Positions 15,829 through 24,536 of a DNA stretch of 29,184 bases are shown here, piece after piece. Where the stretch lies: the NCBI GenBank assembly GCA_044450785.1, contig JBIOJM010000093.1:1-29184 (forward strand), given 5' to 3'. Below the pieces are notes generated by a model, which saw nothing but the letters and a program-made list of their open reading frames with translations, did not search any database and was not told the origin of the DNA. How positions within the stretch are numbered: position 1 is the first letter of the stretch; each line of letters starts with the position of its first letter. A program made the position numbers and the translations under genes. The stretch comes from JBIOJM01 sp044450785 (GTDB taxonomy: Bacteria > Planctomycetota > Planctomycetia > Isosphaerales > Isosphaeraceae).

Positions 15829-17607
15829 GTGTTCTTCAGCGTGGGACCGGTCGTGCGGTACGAGTTGATCACGACGGCTCGCCGGGGGCGGTTCTACCTG
15901 GTCCGGGTGGTCTACGGGCTGTTGCTGCTCGTTCAGCTCTGGTACTTGTTTCAGACCTGGGAGGTGAATCATCCTGGCGGCGGCACGATGCCGGAGATTC
16001 ACGAATTCGCGGAAGACGCATTCATCCAGTTCGCGGGGGCCCAGGGGCTGGCTCTCTTCTGCCTGATCCCCGCCCTGGTGGCCGGCGTGATTGCGGACGA
16101 GCACCAGCGAAAGACACTGCATTACCTGCTCGCCAGCCGGCTTTCGAGCGCCGAGATCGTGCTGGGCAAGCTGGGCGGCCGGCTCCTGCACGTGGGGACG
16201 TTCGTGGCGCTGGGCTTGCCGGTCGTCAGTCTGCTGTTGCTCTACGGCGGAATCAACCCGGTCAACGTGTTCTTTGTCTATTCCGGCACATTCACGCTGG
16301 TGCTGTTCGTGTCCGGGTTTTCGATTCTGATCTCGACCCTGGCCCGGCGGCCGCGCGAGGCCGTCCTGGCCGTCTACGTCTTGGGTGCTCTCTGGCTGCT
16401 GGGCCCCATCGCGCTGCAGCCGTATGCCCAGGACCTGGGCCCGACGTTGGGCTGGGTCGAGCCTGTCAACGAGTGTCTCCTGCTAAGCAATCCGGCGGTT
16501 GTCTGGTCGCTGGCGACGACCGTCATCCGCGACTGGATGATGGAACGCATGGGACCGCTATGGTTCGTCCGTGATCTTGAAACGAGCTTTTACTGGATGG
16601 TGGGAATTCAGGGGGCGTTTGGTCTCTCGTTCTTGAGTCTGGCGGTCGCCGGATTGCGGCCGTTGCGCGGCAGCTCGTGGCCCGGGGCCAGGCCGCGGAC
16701 GGGCTGGTGGACACGGCTGAGGGCTCGGACACAAGCGATCGGGCGATGGCGCGGAGCGGCGCCCCTGGTGCGGAACGAACTGCTGGCCACGCCATCGCAC
16801 CGCGCCCCCTGCGGCGACGCCCCGATGCTCTGGAAGGAGCGGCACATCCGGATGGGCGGCGGGCTGAAATGGCTGGGCAGCCCGCCGGTCGCGTTGTTCC
16901 TGAGCGTGCTGCTCGGCTGTTTCCTGTTCGACGCCGCCTTCCGTCTTATGATCGATCTGATCGACGGACACTGGCGCGATTGGTCGTGGATCGCCATGAA
17001 CACCGCCGTGCGCGAATCGAGCGTGGCGCTGGCGGTCGTCGCGATGCTGCCCGTCGGGGCCGCGGCGGCGACGTGTCTCACCGGCGAGCGCGAGCAGGAC
17101 ACCTGGACCAGCCTGGCGACAACGCTCTTGACCCCGAGCGAGATCATCCGCGCCAAGCAGTTCGGCGCCGTCTGGAGCGCCCGCTGGATCGGCCTCGCGC
17201 TGCTGGTGCTCTGGGGCGCCGGGCTTCTTCTGGGCGCGGTCCACCCTCTGGGCGTACTCGCCGCCGCCGCGATCGCCGCGATCGCCGCCTGGCTCACGGC
17301 AGCGGTGGGGGTGATGGCCTCGGCGCGAGCCAAGAACTCGACCCGCGCACTGGGGGTCACCTTCATCGCCCTCTTCCTGTTCGTTATGGTAAGCGGCTGG
17401 CCATCGATGCTCTGGGCATCGCTCGCTTCTTATCGTGAAGTCGCCGAGTTGTGGTCGACCGTGAGTGCATCGCTGGATCAGGCGTGGGTGGTGCCTCTCG
17501 CGACCCTGGTACACCCCTTTCTGATGATGACCCTCTACGCCACGACCGCCGGCTTGCTTTCGTCCTGGACGATCCGCCGCCTGGGCACGACATGGGGAAG
17601 AGCCTGA
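15829..17607 (+). CDS. ABC-2-type transporter permease, duplicated
   Basis: 592 residues with roughly eleven membrane segments in two blocks (about residues 20-260 and 355-585). Each block carries the short ABC-2 permease signature, RKTLHYLLASRLSSAEIVLGK in the first and QDTWTSLATTLLTPSEIIRAK in the second, so the protein seems to be two permease units fused, joined by a basic cytoplasmic linker. Such permeases move lipids, polysaccharides or drugs, or belong to gliding-type exporters, driven by a separate ATPase. No ABC ATPase gene is adjacent, so the partner must be elsewhere. The start is a GTG at 15829, with GAGG just upstream. The last 73 bases overlap the convergent GNAT frame, which has lost its own end there. 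Confidence 0.8.
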   Translation: MFFSVGPVVRYELITTARRGRFYLVRVVYGLLLLVQLWYLFQTWEVNHPGGGTMPEIHEFAEDAFIQFAGAQGLALFCLIPALVAGVIADEHQRKTLHYLLASRLSSAEIVLGKLGGRLLHVGTFVALGLPVVSLLLLYGGINPVNVFFVYSGTFTLVLFVSGFSILISTLARRPREAVLAVYVLGALWLLGPIALQPYAQDLGPTLGWVEPVNECLLLSNPAVVWSLATTVIRDWMMERMGPLWFVRDLETSFYWMVGIQGAFGLSFLSLAVAGLRPLRGSSWPGARPRTGWWTRLRARTQAIGRWRGAAPLVRNELLATPSHRAPCGDAPMLWKERHIRMGGGLKWLGSPPVALFLSVLLGCFLFDAAFRLMIDLIDGHWRDWSWIAMNTAVRESSVALAVVAMLPVGAAAATCLTGEREQDTWTSLATTLLTPSEIIRAKQFGAVWSARWIGLALLVLWGAGLLLGAVHPLGVLAAAAIAAIAAWLTAAVGVMASARAKNSTRALGVTFIALFLFVMVSGWPSMLWASLASYREVAELWSTVSASLDQAWVVPLATLVHPFLMMTLYATTAGLLSSWTIRRLGTTWGRA

Positions 17608-17978
17608 CGGGGTGCATTTCGAGGCTTCGAGGGAATGCCCAGCACGATCACGATCCGATGCCCGGAATCCCCGCAGAGCCGCAGTCCTTTCCGGACCAGC
17701 ATCGATCCTAGCCCACGCCGCTGACGCTCGGGCACAACCGCCAACGGGGCCAGAGCAAGCGCCGGGACCGAACCGTGGTCAATCACGATCGCGACCTCGC
17801 TGAACAGGATATGACCGACGACCAGGCCATCCTGCTCCGCGACCAGCGAGAGGCGGCTAAACCCGCCGTCTCGCAGCGAGTCGACCAGGCGGCCTTCCTT
17901 CTCCCGTCCGAATGCCTGCCGGTGCACTTCGCGGACCGAGGGATGGTCCCCGGTGGTTTCGGGGCGGATGCGCTTCAT
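17535..17978 (-). CDS. GNAT acetyltransferase, C-terminally truncated
   Basis: 147 residues from the ATG at 17978, which has a perfect GGAGG five bases upstream; a TTG at 17993 is less likely. The first 113 or so residues are a normal GNAT domain: IRPETTGDHPSVREVHRQAFG at the start and APLAVVPERQRRGLGSMLV, the acetyl-CoA-binding R-x-x-G-x-G motif. After HRIVIVLG, where relatives continue with a P-x-F/Y-x-R-x-GF strand and about 40-50 further residues, the frame runs into unrelated sequence. From about 17636 it is intergenic, and from 17607 it is antisense to the permease. The last strands of the fold are missing, so the enzyme is probably inactive. Substrate unknown. See the findings on truncation junctions. 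Confidence 0.7.
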   Translation of the reverse strand: MKRIRPETTGDHPSVREVHRQAFGREKEGRLVDSLRDGGFSRLSLVAEQDGLVVGHILFSEVAIVIDHGSVPALALAPLAVVPERQRRGLGSMLVRKGLRLCGDSGHRIVIVLGIPSKPRNAPRQALPHVVPRRRIVQDESKPAVVA

Positions 17979-18183
17979 CGCCGCCTCCAGCAACTAGCGA
18001 TCTGTCACACTTGGCGTCGTTGAGGAAGGAAACCGCAAGCCTGGAAACTTTCTGCCGGGAATTGAACCCTGATGAGGCGTTTCCATCAAGGACGATTACA
18101 GCCTTATGGCCCACCATGCTTTAATTCGAGCTCACTGGAAGGGACTGGTGTAATTTCTGTCGCCCTTTTGCTAACCCCCCCAG

Positions 18184-18633
18184 TCACGGATGCGTATTCG
18201 GGTTTTCCACCGGCAGTCCCTCGGCAGCAGCGGCGGTGTTCAGGTCGGCATCCGCCGAAGCCAGAATTAGTGCCGGAACCTGCGACCGGACGTCGAGCGC
18301 CGCCGCCAGTTGCACGGCATCGTAACCCCGAAGGGCATGTAGATCCGCCAGCAGAGCCGCACGTTGCAACAAGGGCACGGTAATCTCTGCGATTCGGTAG
18401 TCTTGAGCAAGATCCTGGCGGAACAGCCCCAAGGCCCCTCTCGCTTGCGCGACACTCAATCCGGGCTGGCCGCGACGACGAGCGAGGGCAGAAGTTACTT
18501 CCACTTCCGTGATGCCAGCCAGATAAATAAAATGCCCCGCTGACGGTGCAGCCAGGTTTCTAATCCACGCGGTCCCGGTCTCCTGGACATAGCGCTTGAC
18601 GACTGCACTGGTATCCAGAAAGTAATCGGCCAC
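18184..18633 (-). CDS. PIN-domain ribonuclease, VapC-type toxin
   Basis: 149 residues. A PIN domain with the expected acidic residues: Asp7 in YFLDTSAVVKRY, Glu43 or Glu45 in ITEVEV, Asp105 in LRGYDAVQLAAA and Asp128 in ASADADL, ending with the usual AAAAEGLPVENP. These hold Mg2+ for RNA cleavage; VapC toxins commonly cut tRNA or rRNA. The start is a GTG directly after the TAA of the upstream gene, with no gap, so translation is probably coupled to the antitoxin. Complete and apparently functional. RNA target unknown. Confidence 0.88.
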   Translation of the reverse strand: MADYFLDTSAVVKRYVQETGTAWIRNLAAPSAGHFIYLAGITEVEVTSALARRRGQPGLSVAQARGALGLFRQDLAQDYRIAEITVPLLQRAALLADLHALRGYDAVQLAAALDVRSQVPALILASADADLNTAAAAEGLPVENPNTHP

Positions 18634-18930
18634 TTAGCGGCGCTCGCGGATGATGGTTTCCGACAGCGGCTCTCCTTGGATGGAAATCGGCGCAAACCGC
18701 TCCGTCGCCGTCGAAATCCTCCTCGAGGGTTTGATTTCGCGGATTACCCCCGCCGCCAGCAACCGGCGCTGTGCCTCCTGATCCGCCAGTTCCTCGGCAG
18801 TAAGTGGAGGCTCGCTTTGGATATCCGACGAGGCAAGCTTACAGTCTAATTCGCGCCGCAGTTGCCGCAATTGCTCCTGAGATAGAGCGTTGATGCTGCC
18901 CAGAAGATGATTGAATTCGCTGTACGTCAT
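18634..18930 (-). CDS. Probable antitoxin of the VapC-type module
   Basis: 98 residues from ATG 18930 (a GTG at 18939 would add three). An N-terminal helix region, SEFNHLLGSINALSQEQLRQLRRELDCKL, followed by a disordered, charged tail with PPLTAEELADQEAQRRLLAAGVI. It has no AbrB, RHH or Phd/YefM signature that I recognise, but small proteins of this shape often sit directly before VapC genes in planctomycetes and cyanobacteria. The toxin GTG follows its TAA without a gap. The role as antitoxin is inferred from gene order; the tail would be the toxin-binding part, and DNA binding for autoregulation is not evident. No clear Shine-Dalgarno precedes either start. Confidence 0.6.
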   Translation of the reverse strand: MTYSEFNHLLGSINALSQEQLRQLRRELDCKLASSDIQSEPPLTAEELADQEAQRRLLAAGVIREIKPSRRISTATERFAPISIQGEPLSETIIRERR

Positions 18931-19074
18931 GATTTGCACCCAGAAACTGATTATCGCACCGAGTTTACGGCATTATTGGCTAAAAGTCGAGTGAGCAATC
19001 CACCAGAGCGCGCCAGGGCCGTGCCGTTCTCGTGCCCGCCCTGAAGGGAACGTCGCGCCTTCGATTTCCTTAAG

Positions 19075-20754
19075 TTAGAAGTGTGACAGAGTGTTAGCCA
19101 CTAGCAACTCGTTACTTCCCCGATCCCTCCATCGCCTGACCACGATCAAGCCAAGAGTCGCGAAGAAGAGCCCCCACCAGGGTCGCTCGCCGACGTAGCG
19201 GGTGTAAGCGCTTGGATAGTTGAGCAGGCTCACATCGACGGCGACGGTCCCCTCGGTAAAAGGGGGAATCCGGGCAATCGTTCTTCCCAGCGGGTCGACG
19301 ACCGCGCTGTACCCTGTGTTCGTGGCACGGATCAGGTACCGCCGGTTTTCGATCGCCCGGAACGCCGCGATCAGGTGGTGCTGGAAAGGGGCCGCTGACC
19401 GGCCAAACCAGGTGTCGTAAGTGAGATTGACCAGGAGCTCGGCCCCCTGGCGCGTCGCCTTGCGGGCCAGCCTGGGGACGGTGTCTTCGTAGCAGATCAA
19501 GGGCGAGAGCTTCAGCGTGTATTCTTGGCCGTCGCGCCGCCGCATCGGGTATCCGAAAACCCTGACTTTGGTGCCGGCGGTGAACGTCCCGGCTCTCTGG
19601 TTCATCCCACCGAGCCAGGGAAAGAGGTCTGAGCAGGGCATGTATTCACCGAACGGGATCAAGATCTGCTTGAAGTACGGGAGCGGGACGCTGCCATCAC
19701 GGTAGACGGCAAAGGCGGTGTTGTACCGTTCCTCGCCGCCGCGATACGAATAACCCCCCACCAGGAATGCCGAGCCGTTGGCCAGCCACGGCAGCATCGG
19801 CTCGTCCCGAACCGAGCCAATGTCGGCGGGGATGTACGCGGGGATCGCACCCTCGGGCCAGACGATCAAGTCGTTCTCACCGGCGGCCTGGCGGGTGAGC
19901 TCCTGGAGGCGGGTGAGGTTCTGCTGCGCCGACTCGAGGTCACGGTTTGCGGTGAGCTCGCTGTTTCCCTGAACAATCAGGACCTTCTGCTTCAGACCCG
20001 GGGGCGACGCGAACGTTCGCATCATCAGCCCCCCGTAGCCGAGCGAAGCTGCGAACACCAACACGGGAAGGAGGAAGGCCCGCCGTCGCTCGCGGAAGAC
20101 GATCATCCGGACCAAGACCTCGGCCGACCAGAACAGGACGAAGCTGACGAGCATCGCGCCCCCGATGCCGGCAAGCTGAACGAATGGCGTGAACGCGATC
20201 TGCGAGTGCCCGAAGTGCCAGGGAAATAGCCGGATCGAGATCAGCTCGGCCACGACGACCGCGATCGGAGACCGCAGCGCGAGACCGTCGACGACCGGAC
20301 CGAGGTTGTGATGGATGACGGCGAACACCAGGAGCAGCAGTGCTCCCCACAGGACGAACATCGCGAAGATCAGGGCCGAGGCGAGCACTCCAAAACCGCC
20401 GAAGACGGAGACCGTGCGATAGACCCAGTAAAAAGCCACCGCATGGCCGATCACGCCACAACAGTAGGCCGGCAGGTAGACCCGCCGGGCGCGAACCGTA
20501 CAGACGAGGAGACATGCCCCGAGCCAGCCGAGGAGGGCGCTCGCCGTCGTTTCCGGGACTAACCAGGCCACGGAGTTCGCAAGGCCACTCGCGACGGCCA
20601 GGAAATAGAGGAAGGGATTGGCCGCGTCGGCCCAACTCTCTCGCTCCGGCTCCGTGGACAGCCTCAATGTCAGCGCAGGCCGCGTTCGCGAGCGAGACCG
20701 GGAATCCCCGCAGTTCGGTCGGTCCGGGGCCAGCAGTCCCAGCGCGAAGTGCAT
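19075..20754 (-). CDS. lnt: Apolipoprotein N-acyltransferase
   Basis: 559 residues. Transfers the third acyl chain to the N-terminal cysteine of lipoproteins in the inner membrane, the last step of lipoprotein maturation. About six membrane segments occupy residues 45-245, then a periplasmic nitrilase-like domain with the catalytic triad Glu301 (WPEGAIP), Lys362 (YFKQILIPFGEYMP) and Cys421 (PLICYEDT), and a final membrane segment (WWGLFFATLGLIVV). All three residues are present and the length is typical. The start is taken at ATG 20754, although the first 40 residues are polar and poorly conserved, so a later start is possible. Divergent from the GH13 gene with a 114-base gap. Its presence, with LpxA, supports a Gram-negative-type envelope. 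Confidence 0.92.
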   Translation of the reverse strand: MHFALGLLAPDRPNCGDSRSRSRTRPALTLRLSTEPERESWADAANPFLYFLAVASGLANSVAWLVPETTASALLGWLGACLLVCTVRARRVYLPAYCCGVIGHAVAFYWVYRTVSVFGGFGVLASALIFAMFVLWGALLLLVFAVIHHNLGPVVDGLALRSPIAVVVAELISIRLFPWHFGHSQIAFTPFVQLAGIGGAMLVSFVLFWSAEVLVRMIVFRERRRAFLLPVLVFAASLGYGGLMMRTFASPPGLKQKVLIVQGNSELTANRDLESAQQNLTRLQELTRQAAGENDLIVWPEGAIPAYIPADIGSVRDEPMLPWLANGSAFLVGGYSYRGGEERYNTAFAVYRDGSVPLPYFKQILIPFGEYMPCSDLFPWLGGMNQRAGTFTAGTKVRVFGYPMRRRDGQEYTLKLSPLICYEDTVPRLARKATRQGAELLVNLTYDTWFGRSAAPFQHHLIAAFRAIENRRYLIRATNTGYSAVVDPLGRTIARIPPFTEGTVAVDVSLLNYPSAYTRYVGERPWWGLFFATLGLIVVRRWRDRGSNELLVANTLSHF

Positions 20755-20868
20755 GGACGACCTCTCTGACTGAGATCAGAATGGGCGCGAGGGGGTATCC
20801 GGCAAAGCGGGCGGCCGAGATAATAGGCCGAATTGGCTTGAGGGTCAATCTCGAAGGAAGAGTGACTT

Positions 20869-22812
20869 ATGCCCGCGTCGCAGGACAATATCACCGCGCA
20901 AACCCGGATGGGGGCGAATATCGTTCCGGGCAAGGGAGTGACCTTTCGGGTCTGGGCGCCGGCTGCGCTCGAGGTCTACGTCAGCGGCGACTTCAACGGA
21001 TGGAAACAAGACGAATCGTGCCGGCTCGTCGACGGCGGCCAAGGAACCTGGACGGGATTCATCGCCGCGATCGGTGACGGCGCCCAGTACCGTTTCTTCA
21101 TCAAAGGGACCGGCTCGACCGGATACAAACGAGATCCCTATGCCCGCGAGCTGACACGCGTGCCGGCGTTCCCCGAGAGCAACTGCGTCGTCCGGAGCCC
21201 GGCCGGCTTTCCGTGGCACGACGGCGAGTTCCAGATGCCGGCGTTCAATGACCTGATCGTCTACCAGATCCATATCGGCACATACTACGGGACAGACGCC
21301 GCCGGCACGGACAACCGCCGGGGCCGTGTCTGCACGTTCCTCGACGTCGTCGACCGGCTCGAATACCTGGTCGAGCTGGGGATCAACGCCCTGGAACCGT
21401 TGCCGATCGTCGAGTTCCCCACCGAGACCAGCGAGGGCTACAACGGAACCGACTATTACTCACCCGAGATGGAGTACACTCTCGCGCCCGGTCCCGAGCT
21501 GGATCGCCATTTCAACCGAATCAACCAGCTCCTTCGAGAGCGCGGCTGCGCCCCCCTTCCGCCGGGCGCGCTTGACACCCAGGTCAATCAGTTGAAGGCG
21601 CTGATCGACATCTTTCACGTTTACGGGATCGCCGTCCTCCTGGATGTCGTTTACAACCACGCCGGGGGCAGCCTCGATGACAGCAGCCTCTACTACTTCG
21701 ACCGGCATCCGAAGGGAGACGACAACCGCAGCCTCTACTTCACCGACCAGGGATACGTGGGCGGCAAGATCTTCGCCTACTGGAACGCCGGCGTCCGGCA
21801 GTTCCTGATCGACAACGCAGCGTTCTACGTCGAGGAGTTCCATGTCGATGGGTTCCGCTACGACGAAGTGACCGTGATCGACGACTTCGGCGGCTGGGGC
21901 CTCTGCCAGAACCTGACGGACACGCTCCACTTCCTTGGCCCGAATCGCGTGCACGTGGCCGAGTACTGGAAGCCCAACCAGTCGTGGGTGATCCGGCCAA
22001 CCGAATCGGGAGGTGCGGGCTTCGACGCGGTCTGGGCACCAGGGCTGCGGGACGCGGTGCGCTCGGCCATCGGCCAGGCCTCGGGCGGCGCCGGCGAGCC
22101 GATCCATCTCGGCCCTGTCCGGGACGGTCTGTATCCTCCCGCCGGCTTCCCCGCAGCCTGGAGATCGGTCCAGTGCGTCGAGAACCATGACATCGTTTTC
22201 AACGGGAGCGGCCCGCGCATTGCGAGACTGAGCGATTCGAACGATTCACGGTCCTGGTACGCCCGCAGCCGCTCGCGCGTGGCGACCGGCCTGCTGCTCA
22301 CGGCCCCGGGCATCCCCCTCCTGTTCATGGGTCAGGAGTTCCTGGAGGACAAGCCCTGGAGTGACAGCGATCCGGACCTCTTGATTTACTGGGATGGATT
22401 GAAGACGGATCAGACAATGCAGGATCATTTACGATTCTGCCGCGAGCTGATCGCCCTGCGCAAGCACCAGCCTGCCCTGCGAAGCGACGCGATCGACGTC
22501 TTCCACGTTCACGATGCCAACCGCGTGATCGCCTTCCACCGCTGGGTGGTGGGCGCGGGTCGCGACGTGGTCGTGGCCGTCAGCCTCAATGAGTCGACCT
22601 CCTGGACGTACGCGCTCGGCTTCCCAGGCCCCGGCCACTGGCAGGAGGTCTTCAACAGCGATGTCTACGACCATTGGGTCAACCCGGTCGTCGCGGGCAA
22701 TGGCGGGGGCGTCGACGCTGGTGGCCCTCCCCTGCACGGCCTGCCCTGTTCCGCCCAGGTCGTCATCCCGGCGAACGGGATGGTCGTTTTCGCACGCGAT
22801 CGTGGTGATTGA
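20869..22812 (+). CDS. GH13 alpha-amylase-family enzyme with N-terminal CBM48-like domain
   Basis: 647 residues. An N-terminal CBM48/E-set domain (VTFRVWAPAALEVYVSGDFNGW, about 20-115) precedes the GH13 barrel: region I DVVYNH (259-264), region II GFRYDEV with nucleophile Asp332, region III HVAEYW with acid/base Glu365, and region IV VENHD with His440-Asp441. A C-terminal beta domain follows. The architecture is that of branching enzymes and malto-oligosyltrehalose trehalohydrolases, acting on alpha-1,4-glucans such as glycogen; which of these cannot be told from motifs. No signal peptide, so the cytoplasm. ATG at 20869, with an AAGGAAGAG-rich leader. Full length. The flavin-reductase fragment starts 31 bases after its stop. 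Confidence 0.88.
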   Translation: MPASQDNITAQTRMGANIVPGKGVTFRVWAPAALEVYVSGDFNGWKQDESCRLVDGGQGTWTGFIAAIGDGAQYRFFIKGTGSTGYKRDPYARELTRVPAFPESNCVVRSPAGFPWHDGEFQMPAFNDLIVYQIHIGTYYGTDAAGTDNRRGRVCTFLDVVDRLEYLVELGINALEPLPIVEFPTETSEGYNGTDYYSPEMEYTLAPGPELDRHFNRINQLLRERGCAPLPPGALDTQVNQLKALIDIFHVYGIAVLLDVVYNHAGGSLDDSSLYYFDRHPKGDDNRSLYFTDQGYVGGKIFAYWNAGVRQFLIDNAAFYVEEFHVDGFRYDEVTVIDDFGGWGLCQNLTDTLHFLGPNRVHVAEYWKPNQSWVIRPTESGGAGFDAVWAPGLRDAVRSAIGQASGGAGEPIHLGPVRDGLYPPAGFPAAWRSVQCVENHDIVFNGSGPRIARLSDSNDSRSWYARSRSRVATGLLLTAPGIPLLFMGQEFLEDKPWSDSDPDLLIYWDGLKTDQTMQDHLRFCRELIALRKHQPALRSDAIDVFHVHDANRVIAFHRWVVGAGRDVVVAVSLNESTSWTYALGFPGPGHWQEVFNSDVYDHWVNPVVAGNGGGVDAGGPPLHGLPCSAQVVIPANGMVVFARDRGD

Positions 22813-22843
22813 CTCGCCGCAAAGCCGGCCGGACATCGGGACG

Positions 22844-23023
22844 ATGGATACCGACGACGAACAGCTCGTACCTCTCGACACCGGCCGGCCCATCTGGGAC
22901 CGCTTCTTCATGGTGTCGCCGCTGGTCATCGTGGGCAGCAAGGAGGAGGATGGTCGGTATAACCTCGCGCCGAAGCACATGGCAATGCCCCTGGGCTGGG
23001 ATAATTACTACTGCTTCGTCTGC
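22844..23023 (+). pseudogene. Flavin reductase-like protein, 5' fragment
   Basis: The ATG at 22844 opens a frame whose first 60 residues look like the N-terminus of a flavin-reductase-like (FMN-binding split-barrel) protein: PLDTGRPIWDRFFMVSPLVIVG, then DGRYNLAPKHMAMPLGW and DNYYCFVC. After Cys60 the resemblance stops; the frame then gives Arg/Gly/Pro-rich sequence up to a stop at 23413, which is out-of-frame reading of the acyltransferase gene. More than half of the usual protein is missing. It lies 31 bases after the amylase stop, so the original gene was probably the next gene of that operon. Called a fragment with fair confidence; family name moderate. Confidence 0.65.
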
Positions 23024-23024
23024 A

Positions 23025-24503
23025 GGCGAGAGCTTGCATCTCGTGGCCGAAGACACCGAGACCGGTCGCGTGGTCGGTACGGCCTCCGTCGACCTGGAGG
23101 TGGGGGCGCATGCCGACCTGGTCGGCGAGTTTGGCCGCCTGGCCGTGCATCCGGATCATCGGCGGAAAGGCGTCGCCAGGCTCCTCATGAAAGAGCGACT
23201 GGAGCGCGTGCGGGATCGCCTCCAGGTTGCCTTGGTGGAAGCGCGGGTCTCGCACACTCACAGCCTGCGCAATGCCGAGGCTCACCAGTTCAGAGTCGTC
23301 GGCTTTCTGCCGCTCCGGTGGCAGCTCCAAGAGCGAGAGAGCCTGGCCTTGCTGGTCCGATACTTCGACGACGCGCTGAAGCTCAGGAAGAACCACCCGC
23401 GCCTCATCCCTGAAATCTGGCCGCTGGCCCAAATGGCTCTCGAGAATTGCTCCCTGACGCCGGATGCCATTGTGGACGAGAATTCGCCCGCGTACCCGCC
23501 CGGTGGGATCTTCGAGGTGCAGGACCTGACCACCGAAGGTTACGCCGCCCTGCTCCGGATCGAACGCGGGCGAGTGCACCGTCGCGAGATCTTCGGGCCG
23601 ACACGCCTCCATTACGGCATCTTCAAGCTTCAATCCAGGAACTCTCGGTACTTGATCGCACGCGAAGGCGGGCGAATCGCCGGGGCCGTCGGCTTCACGC
23701 TCGACCCCGTGGACAAGTCAGTCCGCATTTTCGAGCTGATTACCCTGCGCGACGAGGTGATCCGCTTCCTGCTCGGCGAGCTGGAACGAATGTGCCGGGA
23801 AAGGCTGGGGAGCAGCCATGTCGAGGTCGATGTCAGCGCGTACGCGCCGAGGATGCAGCGGACGTTGGTGGAGCTCGGCTTCTTGCCGGTGGCTTACGTC
23901 CCCGCCCTCGTATTCCACGAGGTCGAGCGTCTGGATGTCGTGAAGATGGTCCGCCTCTTCATTCCGGCGGACGTCTCGACCGAGTCATACACACCGCGGG
24001 CCAAGGAGCTCGCGGACCTGGTCCTTCGCCAGTTCAATAGCCGGCGCGTTCTTCCGCACATTGCCCAGGTTGTCCAGGAACTCTCGCTATTCACCGGACT
24101 CGACGAGGAACAGGTCAGCCGACTGGCGGGAGTGTGCAACGTGGCCTTCTTTACGCCGGGCGCGGTGATCTTCCGGCAAGGGGAGGAGGGTGAGGCGATG
24201 CATCTCGTGCTTCGGGGGGAAATCGCGATTTGCCAGCCGGGAAGCTCGTCTCCCGTCGGGACCGTGAGGAAAGGGGAATGCCTGGGCGAGATGTCGTTGC
24301 TCACCGGCGCCGCTCACTCGAAGACCGCAATCGCCCAGTCCGACGTCGAGACGGCGGTCCTGGGACATCAAGACCTTGCCGAGCTGATTCGACTCCGGCC
24401 GGATATCGGCCTCCGCATCTACAGGAACCTGGCGGTTGGAATGGGGGAAAAGCTGAAGCGCTCGGGCGTTTCAGCCGACGGCGCCAGCGAGGCCCCGGCA
24501 TGA
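23025..24503 (+). CDS. GNAT / cyclic-nucleotide-binding-domain protein, N-terminally truncated
   Basis: About 490 recognisable residues. The frame is open upstream to a TTG at 22809, but those first 72 residues are the flavin-reductase fragment in another frame. Real protein sequence starts near ESLHLVAEDTETGRVVG with a GNAT core, GEFGRLAVHPDHRRKGVARLLM, missing its first strands. A middle region (about 23350-24040) contains a second acyltransferase-like unit (SRYLIAREGGRIAGAVGF ... VSAYAPRMQRTLVELGFLP). A Crp-type cNMP-binding domain ends the protein (LFTGLDEEQV ... RQGEEGEAMHLVLRGEI ... GECLGEMSLLTGAAHSKTA). The phosphate cassette lacks the usual arginine, so nucleotide binding is doubtful. 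Possible start codons after the junction are TTG 23034 or GTG 23043. No DNA-binding domain. Confidence 0.65.
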   Translation, partial: GESLHLVAEDTETGRVVGTASVDLEVGAHADLVGEFGRLAVHPDHRRKGVARLLMKERLERVRDRLQVALVEARVSHTHSLRNAEAHQFRVVGFLPLRWQLQERESLALLVRYFDDALKLRKNHPRLIPEIWPLAQMALENCSLTPDAIVDENSPAYPPGGIFEVQDLTTEGYAALLRIERGRVHRREIFGPTRLHYGIFKLQSRNSRYLIAREGGRIAGAVGFTLDPVDKSVRIFELITLRDEVIRFLLGELERMCRERLGSSHVEVDVSAYAPRMQRTLVELGFLPVAYVPALVFHEVERLDVVKMVRLFIPADVSTESYTPRAKELADLVLRQFNSRRVLPHIAQVVQELSLFTGLDEEQVSRLAGVCNVAFFTPGAVIFRQGEEGEAMHLVLRGEIAICQPGSSSPVGTVRKGECLGEMSLLTGAAHSKTAIAQSDVETAVLGHQDLAELIRLRPDIGLRIYRNLAVGMGEKLKRSGVSADGASEAPA

Positions 24504-24536
24504 AGGATCTACCCAGGCCATTTTCCCCGATGCGCG

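Noticed and set aside
22809..23024. N-terminal 72 residues of the acyltransferase/CNBD frame
   Set aside because: Same bases encode the flavin-reductase N-terminus in another frame; the Ser/Arg/Trp-rich reading has no family resemblance.
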